From Cafeteria roenbergensis (Eukaryota > Sar > Bigyra > Bicosoecida > Cafeteriaceae), in the NCBI GenBank assembly GCA_008330645.1, contig VLTN01000002.1:186001-250000 (forward strand): a DNA stretch of 64,000 nt, in the 5' to 3' direction. The notes under the pieces were generated by a model that saw nothing but the letters and a program-made list of their open reading frames with translations, did not search any database and had not been told where the DNA came from. This document shows positions 31,895-40,500 of this stretch, piece by piece. Numbering within the stretch: the stretch's first letter is position 1; each line of letters starts with the position of its first letter. Made by a program: the position numbers and the translations under genes.

Positions 31895-34800
31895 TGCCCC
31901 AGCGAGCTCTGCCAGCGTGGAGCCCCGAGCGGCGCACCGAGGAAGGGGGCAGCCGATGGGGATCTGACGTGGCGGCCGGCGTGCGCGCTGCCGGCGGCGG
32001 CCTCTGCTTGGTCGAAGTCTGCCGCCGCAGCCGCGGCCGCGGCCGCAGCCGAAGCCCTGTCCACTCGCTCCTGCTCGTCGATGAGGCGCTGCACGCGCTC
32101 CCGCACCATGCGGCGCCGCTTTCGCGCCGTGAGCGGGGCCCGCGGCGGCCACGTTCCGCCCACGGGCGCGGGATTCCGTCGCCCCAGCGCCCGAGAGAGC
32201 ACAGACGACATCCACGACGCGGCTCCAGCCGGCTTTGGGGCGGGGGATGCCGCCGCGGCCACTGCCGCCGCATCGGGCCCCACGGCTCGTACACCCGCCG
32301 AGAGGCGGTGCCTCCGCTGCTTCGAGCTCTGCCGCCGCTCAGCGCGGTGTTTGGCTGCCTCAGCCTGCGACAAGCCAAGAGGGGTGGCCAACAAACATCG
32401 AGTCAAAGGCTGGCGGCGCCGGGGCGAGCGATCGCATCAGCGGCGTGCGATCGCCTCAGCAGCGCAGCGAGCCAGCAGGGCAGGGGCCCGCGCGCGCAGC
32501 ACCAGCTGTCTCGGCTGCTGCAACGAGCACCGTACTCCGAAGCGAGACGACAATCGCTGCGCTGCAACCCGTGCCGGTCGGCGCCCGAGCTCACCTCGCG
32601 TCTCTCATCGCTGGCGCGTCTCTCGTCCGCAAAGGCGCGCTCTGTAGCGAGCAGGTCCGGGAGGGGTGGCACGCGCAGGGTGAGCGTCGCCAGAGCGTCG
32701 GCGACAGCGGCCAGTTGCGGCCCGATGGGCACGGGGGGCGGGCCGGACGCGGCGGAGCGCGGACCGCACTCGGGGGCCTCGGCGATGAACGTCTGAAGAG
32801 GCGCGTACCGGGGGTCGGCCAGCAGGCGGTCAGCGGTGCTGTCGGCGTCGAGCAGCGCGTCCAGAAACCGCAGCTGCGAGGATGCAGTCGAGAGAACGCA
32901 TTGGTTTGGGGGGGGGGGGGACAGATGGCGGAGGGCGTGGGCGGAGGGGCCTTGTGCAGAGCGCAGCGCGGGCGGGGCGCGGGCGGGGCGCGGGCGGGGC
33001 CGGTGGAGTTTCCTCGCCGGGAGAGCGAGGCGGTTCGGGGCCGGCGCGCAAGCAGCGCAGATGCATCCCATTGCTCTGAGTAGCGCTGGTGCATCCCATT
33101 GCTCTGAGCAGCGCTGGTGCATCCCATTGCTCTGAGCAGCGCTGGTGCATGCCATTGCTCTGAGCAGCGCGCGCATGGCCAGGGCTCGTGCGGCGTCCGC
33201 TCCCTCTGGGGAGGCATGCGCGACGCGTCTCACGTCCATCTCGTCGTCAGTGTCGACCGAACCGCGGCGGTCGCAGTAGCAAGCCAGCGCCTGCGTCTGC
33301 AGCAGCGCCTCCAGCATGGCGGAGAGAGCGCTGTTCCGCTTGACAGCCGCTCGCGCCGTCCCAACGTCCAGTACGACGTGGGCCCCACCGAGCAGCTCGG
33401 GGCCGAACGACGGTCCGCTGCGCCCGCCGCCCGGCGCAGCATCACGAGCGGGCGAAGCTCCAGCCGCAGCCGCAGCCGCGGCCGCAGCGCGCGCAGCCTC
33501 CGCTGCCTCGGCCTCGTGCCTGAGACAGAAGGCGTCGTCAATGGCGCGCAGCAGCGGCACCCACACTGCGGCAGAGGCAGCCAGCAGGCGCGACGACCTG
33601 GGGCCGCACCCGCCCGCGACCTGGCCCCGGTCAGGGGGCTGCAGAGCCTCCGCCGCAGCGGCGGCCACCTCCGCCGCCGCAGCGGCGGCCGGCCCTCCCC
33701 TGCCAGCGGCTGCGGTGCCGTCGTGCGGCCGCAGCCTTGCGATGACGGCCGCGAGCTCCCGCTCGGCGTCGGCCGGTATGGGCAGAAGAGACGCCATCGC
33801 CCGCTTTCCCGGGGCCACCGTCCCGGCCCCGATGTCCACAACCACAACGTCGGAGGGCAGAGGGCCAAGTGCGGCCACGGCGTCCAGCCGCTCGCGCGAG
33901 GCTCCGATGAAGATGGGGCAGGGCGCCTCGAGCACCGAGCGCAGCGGGAGAGTGTCGGGCAGAGCCGGAATCAGGGCGTGCTCCCACCGAAGGGGCCAGA
34001 GCTGGGCCAGGGCGGCGGTGCAGAAGGGTGCCAGCAGCGCTGGGGCGTGCGACGCTGGAGCCACGACCACCACCTTTGACTCAGCGGCGAGGGCTCGCAG
34101 CAGGCGGACGCAGCCGCGCGGGGAGAGAAGGCGACCGGGCAGGCTCAGGGTCCAGTCGTCGAAGAGGAACGGGTGGGCGTTGAGGGGCGGGCGCGACAGA
34201 GCCCAGGACGCGTCCCCAAGGGTCAGCTGAACGGCGCCCAGGCCGCGAGGGGGCAGGGGCACCCCGAACACAGCAAAGTGCGCCGCCCTCGCCGCTTCCT
34301 CCGCGGAGCAAGCAGCCCCGCCCAGCACGTACCTGAGCGTGGCGTGGAGCTGCCGGAACAGCGGCAGCCTGCCGACGCAGCACACGGCAACCCGGTCCTC
34401 GCGCCGGCCGGAGGCAGACGGGAGCTCCACGGCGCACCCGTACTTTTGCGTGCGGGCCTCGTCCGTCAGCACAAAGGCTGTTGCCCGCGGCTGGCCGGAG
34501 GCCGGCTTGTCGCCGAGGAACTGCAAAGCAAGGCGCGGAATCGCATGGCAGCGCCGCCGACAACACATCCTCGCAAGACGCGCATGCACGCCGTCGCGAG
34601 CGTCCGCGCCCGATCCGCAATGGTCCGCCGCGCCCCGAGGGCGGGCGTGCTCATCGCCCCGGTGCGCGGCAGTCGCGCGGCAAGCACGCTCACCATGCCC
34701 AGCTGCTCCGCAGCAACAGGAGCCTTTCCAGCTCCCGGCACAGACCACACTGCGAGGACCACGCGATACGTTGAAAAGGGCGGGCGCTCGGTCCGGGGCT

Positions 34801-34963
34801 CGCGCTTGGCCGCCGCGGGCGCGCCTGCAGCAACAAACTTGCAAACGCCGCAGCTTCCGGAGCGCCTCTCACGCTCCTCCCAGTCGTCCTCGCCCATGCG
34901 AATCGCGACGACGGCTTCTAGGAACGTCATGATGCCATCCTCTCTGGGGGAAAACGCGCTCAT
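31891..34963 (-). CDS. DENN-domain Rab GEF module (probably 5' part of the same DENN-kinesin gene)
   Basis: Exons: 34963-34694, 34520-33234, 32873-32595 and from 32364. Junctions are all phase 0 with GTGAG donors. The uDENN part contains TAFVLTDEARTQKYGCAVEL. The cDENN core has LLAPFCTAALAQLWPLRWEH, ALIPALPDTLP, EAPCPIFIGA and VVVVDIGAGTV. The dDENN part has MLEALLQTQALACY joined across the 360-base intron to LRFLDALLDADS. DENN domains switch on Rab GTPases by nucleotide exchange. After dDENN comes a charged helix (DERREAEAAKHRAERRQ) and a basic one (LTARKRRRMVRERVQRL). Read on, this frame stops at 31893-31891, overlapping the ATG of the kinesin module by two bases. A 62-base intron (31968-31907, GTCAGA...CAGAG) would instead join both frames into about 2213 residues, but its signals are weak. 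A frame error in the sequence is another possibility. Confidence 0.82.
32970..33002 (+). repeat. 11-bp G-rich tandem repeat, three copies
   Basis: Three near-identical units of GGGCGGGGCGC lie in the third-intron region of the DENN module. A 13-base G run sits nearby at 32908-32920. Both could form G-quadruplexes on this strand. Confidence 0.75.
33061..33170 (+). repeat. 28-bp tandem repeat, four copies, intronic
   Basis: Four consecutive units begin with GTGCATCCCATTGCTCTGAG; the first and last differ by one or a few bases and the last is cut short. The array lies in the 360-base intron (33233-32874) between two dDENN exons. If read through, it yields a repetitive peptide, but splice signals remove it cleanly. 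Confidence 0.9.
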
Positions 34964-35112
34964 GGCGCCTGGCTCCCGTGCCCAGGCGTGCAGCAAGCCC
35001 TCTCGCAACGGGCGACAACCGGGCGTTGGCAGAGCCTGCGAACCTGCGAGAATGGCGAGCCCGACTCCCAGCGTCGCCCGCCGAGAGCACCGGCCGACGA
35101 GAAGTGGCCGCG
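34964..35112. promoter_or_regulatory. Short divergent promoter, DENN-kinesin / pyroglutamyl-peptidase
   Basis: Only 149 bases separate two divergent start codons, one of the tightest shared promoters in the window. No named element seen. Confidence 0.45.
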
Positions 35113-36045
35113 ATGGCCGCACGCGCTGACCACACCCCGGCTGAATCCGCGGAGCGCGCGCCGGTGGCAGCCTTCGTGACGGGGTTCGGGTCCTTCGCGG
35201 GCGTCAGCGACAACCCCAGCGCCCGCCTGGCCGCCAGCCTGCCAGACGTTGCGGCGGCAAGCGCCGGCCCCGATCGGAAGTGGGGGTTGGAATCGTGCGA
35301 GGTCGTGCACGTGTCGCGGCGCGGCTGCCTTGAGGCACTGGACCGGATGGAGGCAAACGCGCCCACGGACAGGCCGAGCGTGTTTTTGCATTTTGGAGTT
35401 GCCGACGGCTCGTCGTGCGCGCGCCTGGAACGGACTGCGTACAACCTCGCGCATTTTCGCGTCCCTGACGAGTCGTGAGGCTGCTGGGGGAGCGGGGCCC
35501 TTGCGAGCGCCGATTCGCGTTGAGAGGGCTGGCACTGCAACTCGCCCTGCGCTTGCTTCGCTGCCGCGCCGCCTCGCAGCGGGGAGGCACCCAAGTGCGA
35601 GAAGGTCTTGCCCGAGTTCGACCTTGGGCACGCATGCAAGGCCGAGCTCGACTGTGCTGCCGTGGTCGATCGCGTCGACGACCCGGCGCGCAGACTGACG
35701 CTCTCCGACGATCCTGGCAGATTTGTGTGCAATTTCCTCGCGTTCTCGTCCATGAAGCGAACCGCGGCTTGGAACGCGCCGGGTACGGCGCCGAAGCGGC
35801 TGGCCGTTTTCTGGTGAGGCTGCATGCCGTCGCGCGTCCGCCGCCGGACCAGGCTGGGCAGCTGCCTGCGCCGCTGTTTTCGTTGGTATCCGTGCCTGGC
35901 AAAGCCGAGGACGGTTCCCTCCGCTCTGTGTCCCGGTTCCCGCAGCCACATTCCCGCGCTGGGCGTGCTTGGCGAGGACGCCGGACTGCAGCTCGCGTTG
36001 GACCTGCTGGACGCCCTTGCAGCCGAAGCGTTGGCAAGCACTTGA
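35113..36045 (+). CDS. PGPEP1: Pyroglutamyl-peptidase I (family C15)
   Basis: This cysteine peptidase removes N-terminal pyroglutamate from peptides in the cytosol. Exons: 35113-35474, 35580-35813 and 35946-36045, total 231 residues. The junctions TC|C and TG|C rebuild conserved sequence. Seen: VTGFGSFAGVSDNPSARLA near the start (family GFGPF..NPS motif), VFLHFGVADGSS, a GRFVCNF motif with the catalytic Cys at about 171, and FCHIPALG with the catalytic His at about 200, formed by the last junction. The C-terminal helix LALDLLDALAAEAL fits the family. The first exon read alone ends at 35478 and would lack the active site, so splicing is required. Introns are 105 and 132 bases. The family is usually about 200-215 residues, so the length fits with a short N-terminal extension. 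Confidence 0.9.
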
Positions 36046-36237
36046 GGCGATGAACAGGAGCTGAATTCTGAGCGAGACGATGCCACATTCACACGCACGG
36101 AACTTCGCTTGCCATTGATTCAATGCACCCCACGCCCTTCCCCCCTGCCTCAAGGCCTTGGGGGAGCGTAGCAAGACACCCCCACCGGCCGCCCGGCTGC
36201 AGGCACTCGCTCGGGCAAGCGGGGGGGGCGGCAGGGG

Positions 36238-36801
36238 TCACTCGTCGCCATCCTCCTCAACAGGCGTCGCCAGACCAGTCAAGTCGAGCTCCGCGGCGGC
36301 TGCTGCGGCCCTCGGAGGCGCCATGGACCCTGGGCTCCGGCTCGGCGACATGGCCTCCCGGAAGCTCTTGGGCCGGCCCGCGCCGAGCGACCGCTTCTCA
36401 AAATACGGCTTCGAGGTTGCAGTGAGGCTTGAGCTGTGCCGCAGCGCCCCTTGCAGGAGAGACGCGTCCATCAAGTCCTTTTCCGTCTGAACGCGCTCCA
36501 GAAAGGCCATGCTGTCTTCCAAGCGCCTCCGCTCCTCCTCGGCTTCTGCTGCTTCGACGGCAATGTAGTGCTTCTGAAGGATTTCGCCGTACGCACGCCG
36601 CCCGCGCTTGGCCCGCACCCTGGCCTGCATCTTAACAACCACGAGGGCCACACGCGCGGCAGTGCCGTAGTCCGTCCCGAGCTCCAGGGCCTCGGCAACT
36701 TCGACAATCAGTTCTCCGGAGATGCCGTGCCAGAGGCCATCGCCCACCAGCGCCCTCTGGAGCACAGAGTCGCTCTGCCTGCGTGCACGGGCCGCGGCCA
36801 T
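36238..36801 (-). CDS. IQ-motif protein, function unknown
   Basis: The ATG at 36801 gives 187 residues in one exon. A likely IQ-like segment is ARVALVVVKMQARVRAKRGRRA (given here in part: VVVKMQARVRAKRGRRA), near residues 50-70, which could bind calmodulin or a centrin-type light chain. It is followed by an acidic, probably helical stretch (EAAEAEEERRRLEDSM) and a Ser/Pro-rich C-terminus ending PVEEDGDE. No enzyme motif. I do not recognise a family. It converges with the pyroglutamyl-peptidase gene (192-base gap). The frame is open further upstream, but that part is compositionally like non-coding sequence and has no ATG that looks better. Confidence 0.6.
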   Translation of the reverse strand: MAAARARRQSDSVLQRALVGDGLWHGISGELIVEVAEALELGTDYGTAARVALVVVKMQARVRAKRGRRAYGEILQKHYIAVEAAEAEEERRRLEDSMAFLERVQTEKDLMDASLLQGALRHSSSLTATSKPYFEKRSLGAGRPKSFREAMSPSRSPGSMAPPRAAAAAAELDLTGLATPVEEDGDE

Positions 36802-37523
36802 TGTCGGCCCGGGGTGGACCTCGGCAGCGCGCGCGCCCTCGGCCTGCTTGTGCGGCCCAGGGTGGCGGCGGCGGGTGGTGAGCACTGGCGCCCACTGCCG
36901 ACGGCTCTGCTCGCAGTGCAACTGCCGTCTCGAGTGCGTTCCGAGAGCGCGGGCGTGGCCCTTGGCAAGCCGAATCGCGCAGAACGGCCGTGGAAGGCGC
37001 GCGCGGGGGAGGCTATGGCCTTGCCTGGCGGAGGCGACAGCGTCTCGTCGCTGCGCGCTCGAGTCGGCTTGCCGTGCCGATCTCCATGCCGGTTGCGCTT
37101 GAACCAGAGCTGCGATCCCCCCTGCAAGGTCCTCGGGAGCGCGGGGCAGCGCGCGGGGCGGCGGGCCTGGGGAACGGGTGCAATGTTCGCAACATGATCG
37201 TCGACGGGGGCAGGCGTGAAGGTGGCCGCCGTGCGGGCAAACGCTGGCACATGTCGGATGACGTCCACACACACTCGAGCCACCGTCGCGAGCAGCAGTC
37301 TCTGCGTGCCACGCCAAGGGCTGCGGACCGCACTCGCGTTTTGCCGCCGGGTTGCGCTCGCTGCCCCACCTCCGCGTTCGCGGTCGCGCCGTCGCCCTGC
37401 AGGGGGCTGCCAAGCGACCGGCGCGCGCTCGTCGCCTAGTCCGGGCTTGTTTTTTTTTGCGTTTGCGTGGCGAGGGGTCGCGTCGGCCTGCGAGTCCGGC
37501 CGAGGCGCTCGCGACGTTCGGGA
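36802..37523. promoter_or_regulatory. Divergent upstream region, IQ protein / PTEN-C2-RING gene
   Basis: 722 bases between divergent starts. A run of nine T lies at about 37450-37458, 65 bases before the RING gene ATG. The rest is GC-rich without recognisable genes; open frames on both strands have no motif. Confidence 0.4.
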
Positions 37524-40500
37524 ATGCTCTCCCTGTTCTCGCGCGGCCGGGACGCGCCGCAGGACGGGCTGTCCAAAGGGACCACACCGCCCCGTCAATT
37601 CGTGCCCAAGGTCAAGGCGCGAAAGCGGCCGAGCCTGATTGCTCGGTCCATGGCCAGGCTCGGCCTGCCTGGCAGCGGGCAGTCAGCCGAGCCCGCCGAC
37701 GGGGCGCTCCTGCTGGTCACCGACAACATTCTGGTGATGGACCCGCGGCACGCGCTGCCCGTGCACCGCGCGTGCGGGGCGTGGGGCCTTTCGCAGTCGG
37801 CGGCTGCCATGCCACAAGCCAGTGCGACGCTGGAGAGAGTCCTCGACTGGTGCAAGAGCCAGGACCCGGAAAGCGCCGTGACGGTGATAGATTGCGGCGT
37901 TGGCGCCTGCATGTCCCGCGTTGGCGGCGGGTGGCCGCTCGGGCGGCCGGGGCGGTGCCATCCGTCGCTCGGTTTCTGGAGCACCGTAATGCGGGCCTCC
38001 CCCGCTGACGCCCACGCGGTGCCCAACGTGGCCGAGCTCGCCGACGCAGCGCTCGCGTGCCTGCGGAGCTGGTGCGGGGTCGCCCCGGCGCCGCCCACGG
38101 GAACCCATGGCGAGAGCTGCCCCCCGCGTCCGCCTCGCGCCGTGCTGATTCTTGCTCCGTCAGCCACGTCCACTGTCGCCATCGTCGTCGGCTGTCTCAT
38201 GGCGGCCCACGCCGTGACCCAGGCGGCGTCCCGCGCGTCAAGCCGCTGCCGCATTTCGCGCCCCCCGCGCGCGCTCGGCGTTGCAATGGCAGCGGGACTG
38301 CCCCTCAGTCAGCGGCCCGGCGCCCTCCCGGCCCCCGCGGTGCGCACGGCCACGGAGTCGGCCGTCGTCCTGCCCCGCACCTCGGTGGCCTTCGTCGGGG
38401 CAGCGGGAAAGAGGCGGCGCTGGTCGCAGCGCGAGGCGCGCTCCGAAACCGGCACTGCCGCTGCCTCCGCTGCTGCGGCAGGGGTCGGCGGGCCCGACGA
38501 TGGCTCCCCGACGCGCGCGTCCTGCTCGCCCCGTGGGGGCGCCGGGTCGCCCACTGTCCGCCGCGCCTCGCGTGCCACGGACGCTGCCGTCGACGCCGCA
38601 GGCCTGGACCCAGGCTCCGCCTCCAGCGAGGCGGCCGCGCCGCTGAGCCCCGGCCGCTCCGGCGCAGGTTGGCTTCTGGGCTCACGCCAGCCCCGCGTGG
38701 CCCGCCTCGTCGCTGCCGTGTCGAGTGCACTGCGGCCCCCGCAGGCCGCGCGGGCCGCCGCCTCCGCGCAGTTTCGCGCCTCTGTGAGCGACGAGGCCGG
38801 AGTCCCGCCCTCCCCCGACATCCCCCCCGGAACATCCTCCGCCCTGCCGGCGCGCGCGCCGCACCCCGACCAGTTCGTGGCCCTCATCAACGCCGTCTCC
38901 ACGCACGGCTCGCTCGAAGCCGTCGGCCTTCCCAGCTGTGATGCCATCACCAACGCATCAGGGCGCCTGCACGTCGCGTTCGGCGACGACCCCAGCACCC
39001 TGCTGTCGACGCCAGGCCTGCGTGGGGGGCTTGCACAGATGCATGCATACTGCAGCCGCGCGGCCCCGCGCTGGAGCCGGCTCGCGGTGCGCTGGGCCGC
39101 AGCTGCCGCCGCGGCTCGGGCCGACAAGAGTGCCAGCGCTGTGACGACGGAAGGCAGCGCCGCTGGCTGGGCTGTGGTGGCAGAGCCTTCCCTCCGCACC
39201 GGGGACCTGGCGGCGACGCTTCGCGCCGCAGCGGCGGCCTTGGCTCGGTCGCAAGCGGCGGCGCCTGCGCCGGCACCCGCGGCCGCAGCGGGTGCGCCCG
39301 GGCCGGAGCAGCCTTGCAGCGCGAGTGCGGGTTCGGCATCCGGAGCGGCTCTGCCCGGCGCCTTCTCCAGGCCACCCCGGGAGGCGGCCGGCGCGGCGGT
39401 CGCACCCGCAACGGACGCAGGCGCGCCTGTGGGCGGTGCGTCACCGACCGGCCCCGCCGCCGGCTCGCCGGACGCCCCAACCAGGGGCTCAGCCAATGGC
39501 GCCCCGCTCACGGCGGTGCTCCGGTGGGTCGAAATCTCCCACGCACCTCTGACGTCTGAATCTTGCAGCTTCACGCCGGGGGTGACGGTGGTGGACCGCG
39601 GGCCGGAGGGGGGCGCGCGCATTCTCTTCTCGAGCAACGTGCGCGGCAGGCGCGTCTACGCGTCCGGCTCCGGCCCCGTGCTCGTGCCAGTCGACTGCCT
39701 GGTGACCGGCCTGACCACCGTCCGGCTGGCCGACGTCGCATCGCGCTGGCGGGACCCCGACCCCGACGAGGACGGGCCGCAGCTGGTCATGGAAAACAAC
39801 GTGGTGGCTGCCATCAGCGTGCACCCCTCAACGCTCGTCCCCAGGCCGGCAGAGCTCGCCCTCGCAGACAGCCTCGCCGGGCTGGCCGGGCCAGGGTCCG
39901 ACTCCGACGCCGGCGCTGGGGCTTGCACTTGCAAGGGCGCCGTCGGCGCGGCCGCGGCGTCCACCGCGGCCACTGCCGCCTCGTCTCCAGCCGCTTCCGG
40001 GTCCAGGTCCGGGTCCGGGTTTGAGCCGTGGACCGCGTCGGTCACTTTTGACCGAGCGCAGTGCGGCATCCCGGCTGCGGACCACCGGTTCCCGGACGGC
40101 TTTTGCGTGTCGCTCGTGTTCAGCTCGGTGCCCGACGCTGCCCCCTGGAAGCTCTACCGGTCTGTGAAGGAGGGAGTGGTGAGCGACGACGAGGCCGAGG
40201 CAGAGGCGCCGGTGCCTCGCGTGTTCGCGGTCGCCCCGCTGGACGCGCCGGCCCCGCCTCGGCTGGCGTTCGGCCGCTGCGTCCACGAGGACTGCGGCGT
40301 TCTGACGCCGATTCCGCTGCGGGCTCTGCAGGCATCCGCCGGCCGCGGGCCCGAGTTCACGGCGTCTTTCGACGCTGAGGACTCGGGCTCCGGGGCGCGG
40401 GCTGACGACCCGCCGGCGGCGTTTTTGCGGCGGTCTCGGGAGCGGGCGCGGCGCAAGGGCGCAAGGCTGCTGGTCCCGAGGGGGGCGGCCGGTCGGCGGG

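Noticed and set aside
33061-33170. Short regular repeats that could suggest a CRISPR array
   Set aside because: Units are directly adjacent without spacers, lie in a eukaryotic intron, and have no cas genes nearby.
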